Source: Pyrocephalus nanus (taxonomy: Eukaryota; Chordata; Aves; Passeriformes; Tyrannidae). Taken from it: 64,000 nucleotides of DNA. The notes below the pieces were generated by a model. That model did no database searches. It saw only the letters and a list, made by a program, of their open reading frames with translations, and had not been told where the DNA came from. Positions 1 through 11,544 of the stretch are shown in pieces. The stretch covers positions 1,331,501 to 1,395,500 of the forward strand of contig CM076277.1 of assembly GCA_038380795.1 (NCBI GenBank), in the 5' to 3' direction. The position numbers were made by a program, and so were the translations under genes. Each line of letters opens with the position of its first letter. Position 1 is the first letter of the stretch.

Positions 1-1582
1 GCTCACCACAGTGCCTTCAGCCGAGGTCCTCAGCTAATATTAAGGGATGTAACACAGTGAATGGAAGAAACTCCTGTGAAATCAGAATTTTGGGGGGGTC
101 GTAAGGGTATTTCTTTTTTCAGAGGGTAGGAATTCAGGCCGTGAGCTGGTCACAAGCAGGACACTTTCCAAGGGCACAGGGTGCAAACCCTGTCCCTAAA
201 GGGAGGGAGCTAGGGACAATTAGCAAATTTCTGCTGGGTTTGGAGCCATCTCAGCTGGTGCTGGAGCCAAAGTCTAGACCATGTTCCTCCAAAGGCAGAA
301 TAAGTCCGTCACGGGGAGGGATTTGCATTAAAGATCAACATTTTCTACGATGGGATTTGGCCCTTCATGGGAAAGGATGCAAATTTTAGTGGGGTGGGGA
401 AAGAAGATGCACCTGTTACAGCTCCTGTTAAAGCAATCCTCTCGCTTGGACTTGCCCCATCCTGACCCTTTGCAGCCACTCCCAGATCCATCTTTGTCCT
501 TACTTCAGCCTCTTCCCTACGGCCTCTTCTTCAGCATCTCTTCACCACCACCATCGACATGCTTTGCCACCTCAGGGAAGCTGTGCAGATCGCTGCCTCC
601 ACTCCCCTCCCAGGGACTGACACCAGGCAGCCGATGCTCCTTGGCTTAACAGTGCCTCTTCCAAGCATAAAGGTATAGAGGGAAATATATACACACACAT
701 ATACAGGCGTATCTGTAGGAATACAGGTGTGGCTGGGGCGGGCAAGTGGCTCCAGGAGGAAGGGGCTCGCTCGGGTGGGACCACCAGCCACGGTGATGCC
801 ACCACTGCCCTGGGCTGGCCACCCCTCCTGGCACAGTGGCCAAGGGCCCCGGCACGGCGCTGGGACGGTGATTTGATTCCTGAGATTGCTTTGAAGGTTG
901 ATTTAAAAAAACACCGTGAGGCGTCAGGAGCCACCTGGCTGACCCGGCCACAAAGGTTCCACCAGTGCTTCCCACCACAAGCCCCTTCAGGACCAGCAGT
1001 GGGGGTTTGTCTTATCGTGATAAAAATGTAACTATTTCTATCAGGGAGGGAGGGGAGTATTTGCTGGTTGTGCAGGGAGGAAGCATTCCTTAGTGTCATT
1101 GACGAGATTTTCCTAAAAATCCCAAATCTTGTGGCTTCGTTGCTCTTTTCGCTTCTGCTCGGTGTCTCTGTGACATCCCAGCCTGGCTGTATGTGGAGTC
1201 ATGATGTTGTGAGGAAAGGCACTGTTGTCACAGGCTTGTCAGGACAAACAGGCTTCGCCATGGATTTCGGGAATAGGTGATTTCCCTGGGCATACCGATT
1301 TCCTGTGTGAAGGCTGGCGAGGCTGTGAGGGTGGGGGGGTCAGCACAGCCCTCCATGCCGGCAGCTCCAGGGGTTGCTGACCCAGCTGGCATCGAGGGCG
1401 AGGGGCGAGGGGAGCAGTGAGGGCGTGAAGGAAGATGAGGAGCGCGGGCCAGGAGTGCGGGTGTGGGGGGCGTGGAGTGGAACCGCAGCCGGTGTCACGG
1501 TGTCACCGGTGTCCGTGGGGGCCGGCACTCCCGGGGGGCGGTGTCGGCAGGGGGTGAGGGCCCCCTCGGCGGGGCAGCGAGG
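1..1582 (-). other. TP53INP2: Probable TP53INP2 3'UTR and flank, end not defined
   Basis: This stretch lies directly 3' of the TP53INP2 stop codon on the minus strand and shows no convincing coding frame on either strand. I found no AATAAA or ATTAAA on the minus strand in it, so the polyadenylation site is either non-canonical or beyond the left edge. The stretch at about 865-915 (TTTAAATCAACC followed by TTCAAAGC on the minus strand) is AT-richer than its surroundings and could be a conserved 3'UTR block. A short alternating pyrimidine/purine run (ATATATACACACACATATAC) lies at about 685-705. A tail-to-tail neighbour, NCOA6 in mammals, would lie to the left. Confidence 0.4.
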
Positions 1583-1835
1583 TCAGTAGTTGCAGTGGCG
1601 CTGGCAGGGCTGGTGCACGAAGGCCCCGGGGAGCTGCTTGGCACGGCGTGGCGGGCGCTGCCGGGCACGGTTCTGCCGCTGCAGCGCCTTCTGGCCCAGC
1701 CGGTGCCGCTCCGCCAGCTGCTTGGCCCGCTGCACCCGCTGTGCCTGCCCCACCTTGTCCAGGATGGCCGCCTTCACTGCCAGGGACCGGCCGTGGTGCG
1801 CCACGTGCCGCTCCAGCCGCGGCTCCGGCACCTCC
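1583..1835 (-). CDS. TP53INP2: TP53INP2 last coding exon
   Basis: The acceptor CTCTCTCTGCAG|GGAGGTGCC is excellent and the phase joins exactly to the previous exon. The 253 nt encode residues 144-226: a basic, probably helical segment (LAVKAAILDKVGQAQRVQ and onwards), the RQNRARQRPPRRAK basic patch and the conserved HQPCQRHCNY end with stop at 1585-1583. These resemble the human C-terminus, which carries nuclear and nucleolar targeting. The 3'UTR continues to lower coordinates. Confidence 0.93.
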
Positions 1836-4800
1836 CTGCAGAGAGAGGGGCTGTCAGCAGGGCCGGCAATGCCCGCACCCTCCCTGACGAGAAGGGCACC
1901 GAGAGCACCAACCCCCTCCCCACACGCTGTGCCCTGGAATGGGCCGGGCACCTCCTGCCCCAACAGCCTCCCGAGGGCAGGGATGCTCCAGCACAGCCAG
2001 GCTCTGGGACACCTGGACAAATCCAGACACCACCAGGAACGGGGCATTCCCACAGCTCCCTAATATGGCTATGTTCCTTGAGCCTAGTCTGCCTCCATTC
2101 CACTGTAACCTCTTTTGTCCCCTGGCTAGTCTCAAATCCCCTTTGGCCATTCTCTGCCCCCTCCAGCACTGAGGAGCCCCTAAAGGTCTGGAGATCAAGC
2201 TGTGGCCCTCAGGGAGACTTTGGAGAGAGAAGTCCTGGAGGAATGGTGTCACCAAGCCAGGAGCAGTGTCCCCTAATCAGGAATGGTGTTTCCTAGCCAA
2301 AAACAGCATCCCCTAACTATGAATGATGTCCCCTAGCCAGGACCAGTGTCCCCTGACAGGAATGGTATCCCCTAGCCCAGGGTGAAGTTTATCCCAAATT
2401 CTTACTCTTCCCCTGTCCCAGTGAGGGGGTCCTGGGGGAGATGCTGAAGGGCTGGGACTGGGGGGCAGCAGGGACCCCCTGGCACGGTGGGAGCCAGGGC
2501 TTGGCCAGCAGTGGCAGGGCTGAGTCTGCACATGGTTCAGGTTTTCCCTGCGCAGTGGAGGCAGCCCTGGAAGAAGGACAGAGCTCCAGGCTGTGGTCCC
2601 AGGAATGCGTGGGGAGGGCTCCAGCACCCAGGCCTTGGGGAGCAGAGGGCAGCAGGGCCATTTGGGGCATTTCTGTTTATTTTCCTCCTGTGCTAAGCTG
2701 TAGTTTGGGGCAAGAAGCTGGTGATGTCCCACTCCCATGCAGCTGTGGGATAACCCTGTGCTGGGCCAACATGGGGCCAGAAGGGGGATCAGGGGCTTCA
2801 GCACATTCCTGCCTGGGGGAGCCCGGGGTCTTCAGGGGGCCACTGTGCCCAAAGGCCACCCTGTTGCATTGGGTTTGCTTTGCTTGGGCCCTACCTATGG
2901 AAAACCACAATGTAAGCCCAGTCTGGCAAACCCCCCAGATGGGTGATGTGGTGACAGGCAGTATTAGCACGGGTGGCATCAAGCACAGGTGGCATCAGCC
3001 ACACCAGGAGACCCTGCTTGGGGCAGGGGAGAGGGACACACCCCTCTCCTGCCACAACCCAGTGCCAAGCCATGGGTCCTGCACCCATGGCCATCCAAAC
3101 ATGCTGCTGAGGCCTCCTCAGCAGATGATTTTGGGACACAGGGGCTGCCAGCCTTGCACGACATCTGGCCAGATGTGCAGAGTACTCCCTTGAGAGGGGG
3201 CATGGGGACACTGATGTCCCCCCCTGCTCCACTCTGTCCACGGGACGCTCTCAGGTGTACAAGGGGATTTGGGATGCCAGGCTGACCGTCCACCCCAGTC
3301 CCTAAGGGTGCTGGGGCTGCCAGTCCCCTACAAACACCCTCAAAGTGCACTCACCCGGCAGCATCGTCCTCGGGGCCCTCCCCATCCACCTCGAGGGTGC
3401 TGGTGACGTAGACGGACATGCTGGGGTGCTCGATGAGCAGGTCCTCCATGGGGCTGCTCCCCACACCGTCAGGGCCGGGCTCTTCTGCAGTAAAACAGGG
3501 GGGAGGGGTGACAAACCAACTCTCGTCCATCAAGCAGGGACCGGCCGGAGCCGGGGAAGCGGCCGGTGGCGGACCGGGGGGCGTCGGGCGGGGCCGCGCC
3601 GAGCGCCCGGTACCGCCCGCACCCGCTCGCCGGGCTGGGCCGGGGCGGGCACGGCTGCCTGGGGGCGGGGGTGCAGAGCCATGCGGGGCGAGCGGGGACA
3701 CACACGCATACCATGTACAGTGGGGAGGGGAGGGGGAGAGAAAGGGGCATCGTTAGTGCAAGACACACCCCACCGCCACCGCCAGAGACGGGCACGGCCC
3801 CGCGGGCAGGGACACGCCGGCGGCGCCCCCGCCCCAACCAGCACCCACCGCTGCCGAGGGACCCGGCTCCAGCATGGAAAGGGGCCTGGTTAGGCAAGCC
3901 GAACCAAGAAGTGTGGGAACCAGCAGGGTTTACTGCAGCAGTGGTTTTTCCTTCTCGAAAGGAAGGAAGTTCAGCCAGCAAGAAACGCCGCTTTTGCCTT
4001 TTCTGACGGCACCCGAGCCGTGCCGCGCCGCTCCAGAGGAACGCCGGCATGTCTGTGCCCACAAACACCACTCAGCACTTTGCAAACATGGAAACCAAGC
4101 ACACACACAGGGGAAAAACAGTCCACACCTTTTCTCTGGAAGAAATCACGGGAATAAATTCTTCAGCAAAGGTTTTCGCTGTGCCTTCAACTTCAGTCCC
4201 TTAGAGGCCGAATTTTGGGTGGCTGATGCGGGAGTTGACACCCCTTCAATGCCCCAGCCTTTAATGCTTTCCCTTCCTCATCTCTACCTGGCAAAAGCAC
4301 TCGGGCTGGTGCTTTTCTGGGCTGGTTGTGCTTGGAATTACTGGTGGTGTAATGAGAGGGGAGCCTGCACCTAATGTTAGACTCATCAGTATGCCCACAC
4401 CCATTCCCAGACTCATCAGGGGGATTCGAGGGACCCCGTGTCAGTGAGGGGGGAGGCAGTGCAACATTTATATGGATGCATGTGACCCTGTGCTTGGGTG
4501 AGGTAGCAGGAGGAATCACAGGTGAATGTGTTCTTGGCGTGGAGAAATGCAGTGCATGAGCATGAGCATGGTATTCCCAGCTCCGTGCATCTCCAGCTCC
4601 TCCCTTAGCTGATGCCCCAGCCCAGGGCTCAGGACAGGTCACAACTGGCCTTGCAAACACAAGAATGTCTTTCTCCAGGTCAGTGGATATCAGGCTATTA
4701 ATAGTTGTTGATATGATGGGCTGTAGATTATTTGCCTGCCTGGACACAGCCATCAAGCCTGCCTGGAGCGTCCCCCCCCACCCAGACTCCCTCAACAGGG

Positions 4801-6998
4801 GTCTGTGGGCACAGGGAGCAGCCTGTCCAGGGCTCCCTGTTCCCACCCTTTGCCAGCCTGGGTTTTAATATCACAAGCAGTTTTTTGGGATCCTCAAATC
4901 CCTGGGGATATATTCCCAGCCATGTCCTGGGAAATGCTCTTGGCTCCCTCCCTGGGTGCTGAGCAGAGCCAGGCTATGCAAGGGGCTGAGAGGAGCAATG
5001 GAAATACTCCTGGAAGATCTGCGTAATGTGGGTGCATTTTGGGTTAACGACCAGGCTGAGAGGGACCAAATCTGGAGGCTCCCTAAACTGCTGGGAGAGA
5101 GCCATGCTGGAAGCTGCTGCTGGCCACCACGGCTCCAAAGGGAAGGATGGGGCTAGAGACTCCACATTTCGCTTTTGAGGTGCTTCACATGACTCCAGCC
5201 TCAGAAACAGGGCTGGAAGAACCTGGTCCCTCACTGCTCAGGGACTGCTGTGGGAACAGACGGCAATGGAATTAGCAGTGGGATCGTCGCAAGCAGACGC
5301 TGCTGGAACCCAGCGCTGCACCGAGAGCCCAGCCACATCACTGGGGAAAAAATGGGAGTGTTTCATACCACAGCCAACCCTTGGTCCCCTCTGAGCCAGC
5401 TGCAGTCTCAGACCCAGGGATCAGGGCACAGGCCAGTGTTTCTCTGGCTGGGGAAACTCCTGGCTCCTTCTGGCATGCTTTAGGCTGCAGCTGCTGCCAG
5501 CTGGCCCAGGCTCCTGGCAGCTGCACACTCGCTGCTCCAGGGACGTCCTTGCAACCAGCCCCCTCCCATGTCACTGCTGTGACCCACTCTGGACAGTCAC
5601 CTGAGAGCCCAGAGGACAGGGAACCCTCCACATCTGCCTGTGCCCACACTACCCATCACTTCCACCAGCTCTCCGTAGTGCTCCCTCCCACGAGGAACAG
5701 GGATCCCTGTCCCTCATCCCAGGCTTGTTCCTGCTCTGGTCCCCTCTCCAGGAGATATGGGGGAGAACTCCAATGAACAACTCCCATCACAAAAACAAGC
5801 ATGGTGGGGACAGGCAGGGAACATCTGCTCAGAGAGCTGCTGCCTGCACGAGGGAGGGAGGAGAAAACCCTCCTCCTAAACCTGCAGGATACATCTGGTC
5901 CCCTAGGCTGTGGCACCACAGCTGACAGAGCACGGCCACCAGGAGCTCCTGCACAGGCAAGCGGGTTTGTCTGTGACCAGAGGGGTCACTGCTGGATTTG
6001 CAAGGAAAAGGTCATAAAAATATCACTGTAATTGGCTGAGTCATCAATGCCCCAACAGAAACTCCAAGATCTCCATGGAGCTGGAGAAGCTCCACACAGG
6101 AGGAATTCAATCTGTCTGGGCGGTGTCAAACGGGGCTCTGGATGGCTGTCACCATCCCTGGGAAGGGGGAGCCCTGTGGGCTCTCTAGGTACAGGGACCT
6201 GGTGCCAAACATCCCTTGTGCTTGGCATGGGCAATGGGAATGATTTGGGAATACAATCCTTTTGGAACTGAGATTTGCTCCCTTCAAATGACCCAAACGT
6301 GACCAGATCACTGGTGGCACATCCCCAGCTGGGACAGCCCCACCACCTATCCTCTCATGGGGACAACCCTGGTGTCCCACCAGCTCCTGGTTTGCTTTCA
6401 GCAAGGGCAAAACATGGAGCAGCTGAGCCTGGCTCCTCCTGGAAAAGTGCTGGCCAGGGCACAGCCAGGGGGCAGAGCCTGCAAGGGCTGGGTTCTCCAC
6501 CCCACCGAGCCCTGGCACCAGGATCACATCCAAACTCTGGATAATCTCCATGGCTGGTGCCCTGCCAGGGTCCCAACCTGGAAGATCCTGGGCAGTGGCA
6601 GCCCCAGCCAGGGATGCTGACACTGCTCCCACACTGGAAAAGTCAGGAACCATCAGTGGGACATGAAAAAGGAGGAGAAGGTCAGGTGCTGCTGTGGTGA
6701 CCACAGGGCTGGGCACCATGGGCAGGGCAAAGGGACCAGGGGAGAAAGGATGAAGGGCAGAGCTGATCCCATGTAGTGTGAGCTCATCTGCTGACATCTC
6801 AAGGGATTTACCCTGCTCTGGAAAGACAAGGTTCAGCAGAGGCTGTGGGAAGCCAGTCCTGCTGCTTTTCTCACCTGCAAGATCAATTACGAGCCAGCCA
6901 TCCTCCTCCTCCTCCTCCTCAACAAAGGGTCTGGGCTCCTCTAGGCCCTCTGGTGTGCTGCTGTCGCTGAAGAAGAGGCTGGTGAGACGCTGAAACAT
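1583..6998 (-). CDS. TP53INP2: TP53INP2 (DOR), tumor protein p53-inducible nuclear protein 2, complete coding region in three exons
   Basis: The join complement(6875..6998), complement(3355..3658), complement(1583..1835) gives 681 nt, or 226 residues (human protein 220). The family is known to shuttle between nucleus and cytoplasm, bind LC3/GABARAP during autophagosome formation and co-activate nuclear receptors. Seen here: the N-terminus starts MFQRLTSLFF; an acidic run E27-E32 leads into the LC3-interacting core D33-G34-W35-L36-V37-I38; residues 85-97 carry the conserved MDESWFVTPP block; residues 109-125 hold the SPMEDLLIEHPSMSVY block; the C-terminus is basic (QRQNRARQRPPRRAK, about residues 195-209), as expected for nuclear or nucleolar targeting, and ends HQPCQRHCNY. 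The start codon has A at -3. The segment between the MSVY block and the C-terminal helix is shorter than in human, while the linker after the LIR is longer and Arg/Gly/Pro-rich. Identity is near certain; the exon 2 acceptor is the least sure junction. Confidence 0.95.
1836..3354 (-). other. TP53INP2: TP53INP2 last intron
   Basis: This 1.5-kb intron runs from donor GTGAGT at 3354 to acceptor CAG at 1836. Apart from the 20-bp minisatellite at 2239-2377 I see only unique GC-rich sequence. The open frames in it do not resemble known proteins. Confidence 0.8.
2239..2377. repeat. 20-bp minisatellite, seven units, in TP53INP2 last intron
   Basis: Seven consecutive units start at 2239, 2259, 2279, 2299, 2319, 2339 and 2358, all 20 bp except one of 19 bp. 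A typical unit reads AGGAATGGTGTCCCCTAGCC. From 2259 on, units alternate between a CAGTGTCCCC-like and an AATGGTGTCCCC-like form, suggesting an older 40-bp duplication step. Confidence 0.85.
3355..3658 (-). CDS. TP53INP2: TP53INP2 second coding exon
   Basis: This exon encodes residues 42-143, with the family-specific MDESWFVTPP block at 85-94 and the EDLLIEHPSMSVY block at 113-125. The donor is GGG|GTGAGTGCAC, intron starting at 3354. The acceptor chosen (exon starting at 3658) follows the best pyrimidine tract (CACCCCCGCCCCCAG) and keeps phase with the preceding exon. Phase-compatible but weaker AGs would start the exon at 3634 or 3625 and shorten the Arg/Gly/Pro-rich linker by 8 or 11 residues. 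The exon is much more GC-rich at its 5' end than at its 3' end. Confidence 0.85.
3659..6874 (-). other. TP53INP2: TP53INP2 intron between first and second coding exons
   Basis: This 3.2-kb intron is bounded by donor GTGAGA at 6874 and an acceptor AG at 3660-3659. The 3.67-3.85 kb part is CpG-rich and continuous with the GC-rich start of the next exon. The rest is unremarkable unique sequence with no recognisable repeat or exon. Confidence 0.75.
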
Positions 6999-7204
6999 GG
7001 TTGGGAGTGGTTCAGTAGGAGGGACAGTGAGTTTGAGCTACTGCTGGGCACCAGCTTCCAGGCACAGAGATGGGAGTGATGTGCAGGGAGGGGAAAACAG
7101 CCCTCGAGGTCTTGATGACGGAGTTGCTTTGCTGCCAGAGGAATCAAAGTTAAGTGGTGTGTAGTGCAATTGTGAGATTCTTCACTTGGCTTCAGTGCAA
7201 AGGC
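6875..7204 (-). CDS. TP53INP2: TP53INP2 first coding exon (5'UTR part 7204-6999, CDS 6998-6875)
   Basis: On the minus strand a strong acceptor, a pyrimidine tract ending TTTTACAG, precedes position 7204. The ATG is at 6998-6996 and the donor CAG|GTGAGAAAAG opens the intron at 6874. The 124 coding nt encode residues 1-41 plus one base, including the LC3-interacting motif. Six consecutive GAG codons (E27-E32) form a trinucleotide run visible on the plus strand at about 6900-6918. Reading on past the donor gives a 290-residue open frame that is intronic. The 5'UTR portion is inferred from the acceptor only. Confidence 0.88.
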
Positions 7205-7541
7205 CTGTAAAAGGAGAGAGAAGGAATAATGCATTAGGACTGGCTGGCAACGTGGCCCTCCTGTATCCCAGGGGCTTGGATGAGCCTAAGGGAACAGCAA
7301 AAAGGTGGCTCTGGCACTGATCTGTGCCATGGGCTGTCCCAGATGGTGGCACCTCCAAGGGCATCAGGCATGGTGTCTGAAAGCAGCAGTGATGGGCTGG
7401 GTGCCTGTGCTCTGGAGCCTCCACCTGCATCAAGCCCCATATTGTGTTCCCCTCCTCACAGGCAGGGTCTCCCTGAGGACCCCTCCACGAGAGCTGGCAG
7501 GGACAGAACCAAACACTGTCCCAAATTCAGGTAAACAGTTA

Positions 7542-8120
7542 TCACAGAATGGCTTGGATTAGAAGGGACCTTAAGAACCATCCTGTTCTAACCCCTTTGT
7601 CATGGGCAGGGACACCTTCCACCAGCCCAGGTTGCTCCAAGCCCTGTCCAACCTGACCTTGAACACTTCCAGGGATGGGGCAGCCACAGCTCCTCTGGGT
7701 AACCTGTGCCAGGGCCTGCCCACCCTCACAGGGAACAATTTCTTTCCAATATCCCACCTAACCCTGCCCCCTGTCAGTAAGAAGCCCTCCCCCTTGTCCA
7801 AAGTCCTCCTCCAGCTCTCCTGGAACCCCTTCAGGCGCTGGAAGGGGCTCTAAGGTCTCCCTGGATCCTTCTCTTCTCCGAGTGAGCACTCCCAGCTCTC
7901 TCAGCCCCTGCAGCACCTCCATGGCCTCTTCCAGACTTGCTCCAACAGTCCCAAATCCTTCTTGTGCCCCCAGAGCTGGAGGCAGCTCTGCAGGTGGGGT
8001 CTCCCCCGAGTGGAGCAGAGGGGCAGAATCCCCCACTGACCTGCTGCCCACGCTGTGGGATGGGCCCAGGATGCTGCTGGCTCTCTGGGCTGCCAGCACA
8101 CACTGTTGGCTCATGTCCTG
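7542..8120 (-). mobile_element. CR1-type LINE fragment (3' end), minus sense
   Basis: The left edge carries the CR1 3' terminus in reverse complement: CACAGAATGG followed by the AGAAGGGACCTTAAGAACC-like segment. The conserved 3' region follows (GGTTGCTCCAAGCCCTGTCC, GAACACTTCCAGGGATGGGG). The right part matches the end of the reverse-transcriptase ORF region (LRELG-like, read on the minus strand). It is 5'-truncated, which is typical of these elements, and the coding part is decayed. Confidence 0.88.
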
Positions 8121-10987
8121 CCTGTCACCCCAGCCCTTGGTGAGTCTCTGCCCCATCCATGCTCACTGTTGTTTTACCCCTGGGGAAGCACATCTCCCTG
8201 GTGTGGGCAGAGGTCAGCACTCACTCACTTCAATAATGACTGCCAAGGTTCTGGCAAGGCACAGGGACAGCAGCCACAAGGTGCACTGTTATTTGTGTGG
8301 ACAAAATGCCTTTTGCTCCAGAGATATTAAAGGGCATTAAAATGCCATCAGGAACTCCAAGAAGGGAGAGGAGAGAGTGGGATGCGGCCATGCTTGGCAC
8401 ACTGATGTGGGTGCATTAAGAGGGAAAATCCCCAGTTCATAGCTTTGTTGGCCAAGGGGCCATGGAGCCTGTGAGTGTTCCTCCACCCTGGTGAGGCTCA
8501 CCTGCTCTAGGCAGCGTGGAAAAGGAAGGGTGCAGGGAGGCACCCTTATGTTTCCATATGGTCCATATACATCCCAGTCCTCCAGCAGCTCAAGTTCTAG
8601 CTCAGACCTGCCTCCCAAGAGAGTGGCTTCTCCAGCCATCCTGGGAAGGTGGCTGGCCTGGGCACTCTCTGCAGTTCTGGGGCTCAGGCATAATTCATCC
8701 CTGTGTGATGGCTGTGCCTTTTGCTGTCTCTTAGGTGCCTCAGGAGGTACAACATCTGCTCCACAAGGCAGAAAATGAGAAATCAAGGGGGCCTTACCCC
8801 TGAATGGATCCCCTGGGCATGATGGGCTCTGATCTGTGCCACGCCCAGGTGCAGAAGGGAGTGTTGGAGCAGCCCTGAAACACACAGCTCACCCCCCCTG
8901 GCATGGCCAGGGCAACACTATGGTGCTACCTGACCCTTTGAGCAGGTAGCAAGGCCCAGGTGACTTAGTTGCCTCAGAGGCACAGGGCAGATCATGGGCT
9001 ACCATGGTACCCAGTTCCAGACCCCAGTGCTCAGGGGGGCAGCCCAGCTTCCAGTCCCTCTGGGATGGCTTGGCTGAGGCTCATGGAGCACCTCACCAGG
9101 ACAAATCAGAAGTCAGGGAGGACTCCCTGTTCTTAGAGGGTCCTTAGAGAGTCCCTGGCTTCCCCTGAAGACACTGAGCAGGGAGGTTTTGGGCACTGAG
9201 ACATGACAGAGTTGATTCTCCAACTGCAGCCAGAGCCCTCACCTCCCAGCCCTCATCACCACCACGACTGTGGCAAAGCCTCAGCTATTCTGTTATCCTC
9301 CAGTGCTCATGACTGAATTATCCAGACATCCCCTTTACCACATCATTAAAGCATAATAATACAAGTTAAGGAAACAACAGGAAGAGGGGCTGACACCCAG
9401 CTGGGCACTGAACAGAACCCGGCCCATCGGGCTCCCTCACGTGCTCCACACGGAGGGCAATGGGATGTCCCTCCTGCGGGATGTCCATGTGCATCCATCC
9501 TGCTCTGGGCCAGGCTGGCAAAGGGCACACAGCCACAGCTTCATCACATGTCAGCTCTGCCTAGAAACCTGGCATCTGCCTCAGCACTATTCAGTAAATA
9601 GCTTTTAATATTATCTTAATGTTATTTATTTAAGAAGTTTATTAAATATCGAATAGTGTCAGAAACCCCACAGCTGCCAGGTACCTGCTGGTGATGTCTC
9701 AGGGCCTCCTGCTGTTTTCTCTTCCCAGGTCCCCAGTCAGGAGGGAACAGGGCAGCTCGTGGCAGGCACAAGGGGCCATGGGGGGCTCCAGTCCCCCAAG
9801 GCCCTGGCCCAGTGCGAGGCCAGGAGGGGGTCCATATGCTTATTGAGCTGGGGCATTCCCAGGCTGCAGAACTGCTGAGCCAAAGCTGACCCAGTGTCAC
9901 CAGACAGGTCCTCAGGGTGACACACTGAGGCTGGGGACAGCAGGGTCCCCTGTGCTGTACCCCAAGCGCTCCATGCTGGGAGGACACTGTCAATGTTCTT
10001 GGCCTGCCTCATGTAATTTCCAGTCTTTTCCCCTGCCTAGATGTGGATGTCACCCCACAGCAGGGCTGGGGACAAGAACTGGCACATGGGGACAGGGGAG
10101 GCCAGTAGCCCCAGTTTGGCTTCCAGGGAAAGGTCACCCAGAAAAACACCCAAGCAGCTACCACAGGCCAGGGAATGAGCCAGGCAAGGATTCTGCTGCC
10201 AGACTTGGCTTTGGGAACCCCCAGCAAGGAGCTCATCCTTCAGCAAGCTCAAAGCCAAATGACCAATGACACAGTCAAAACCTTTTAGTTTTTTTTTTTG
10301 TTAAAACACGACAACAGCTTTAACTGGACAGTAGAAAGACTGTTCCCCCCTGCCCTCTCCTGAACACCTAAGAGCATTTGCTGCTTAGAGACTGGTCCCC
10401 AAAAAATCACAGGGTGCAGGCAATGGGCCAGTCAGGAGCTAAGGCGTCTGAGCTTCCCAGGTACCCACCCCAACCCAGAGGTAAGTTGCCTTTTCTGAAG
10501 ACACAGCAGATACCATTATTTTCAATTGTCCTCTCTCCCAAATTTAACTTCATTTTCCTTCTCTCAATAGTTAAAGAGCCTGGGATCACACACCCATCAC
10601 TCACAGTCAGCGCTGTGATAAGGGGTCAGCAGGGGCTGTCCTGCTCCAGAGGAATCCCAGGGCACTCCGGAGGGTTGGGCAAAGGGCAGGGGGCTGGCGG
10701 GCAGAGCATAGGGGCTCACAAGCAGCTGTGACAGCTCTGGGGGAAGCAGGAGAGAGTTAAAAACTGCCCCAAGAGCAAAACTTGGTCATTTTAAAGGATC
10801 ATTCTCCAAAGAATTCAAGTAAGCCACCAGCTGTCACTCTCTCTGAGCCATGGGGTGGCCTTGAACCCCTCCCTGGTGCAAGGGGGTCCATGCTGTACCG
10901 TAGAGCATGGGTGGGTACAGTGGCAGGGTCAGCCCCACGGTGGTGCCCAGGGAGCTGTGGAGGGTTCCTGGCAAAACCTTCAAGATC

Positions 10988-11544
10988 AGGTGAGGGTGGG
11001 ATTCTGCCCCTCTGTTCTACTCAGGTGAGACCCCACCTGCAGAGCTGCCTCCAGCTCTGGTGGCCCAGCACAGGAACAACAAGGAGCTGCTGGAGAGTCC
11101 AGGGAGATGCTATGAGGGCTGGAGCCCCTCTGCTCTGGAGACAGGCTGAGAGAGCTGAGCATGTTCACCTGGAGAAGAAAAGGCTCCTCCCTTCTCTCAG
11201 GGAGACCTGAGAGCCCCTTCCAGTGCCTAAAGGGGCTCCAAGAGAGCTGGAGAGGGACTTGAGACAAGGGCCTGGAGGGACAGGGTAAGGGGGAATGGCT
11301 TCCCACTGCCAGAGGATAGGGGTAGATGGGATATTGGGAAGGAATTGTTCCCTGTGAGGGTGGGGAGGCCCTGGCACAGGTTGCCCAGAGAAGCTGTGGC
11401 TGCCCCATCCCTGTAGGTGTCCAAGGTTAGGTTGGACAGGGCTTGGAGCAACCTGGTCTAGTGGATTGGAGCAACATGCCCATGGCAGGGGGATTGGAAC
11501 AGGATGGTCTTTAAGGTCCCTTCCAACTGAAACTACTCTGTGAG
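10988..11544 (+). mobile_element. CR1-type LINE fragment (3' end), plus sense
   Basis: This is the same kind of CR1 3' region as at 7.5-8.1 kb but in the opposite orientation. It starts near GAGACCCCACCTGCAGAGCT and ends with GGTCTTTAAGGTCCCTTCCA and ACTCTGTGAG at the 3' terminus. It lies inside putative intron 1 of TP53INP2. The coding remnant is broken. Confidence 0.88.

Noticed and set aside
1068..1280. Hydrophobic 70-codon plus-strand frame near the left edge, considered as a piece of NCOA6
   Set aside because: No resemblance to NCOA6 and it lies in the probable TP53INP2 3'UTR.
6126..6874. Extension of the TP53INP2 start exon into a 290-codon frame
   Set aside because: The donor GTGAGAAAAG at 6874 and the in-phase downstream exon with conserved residues show the extension is intron.
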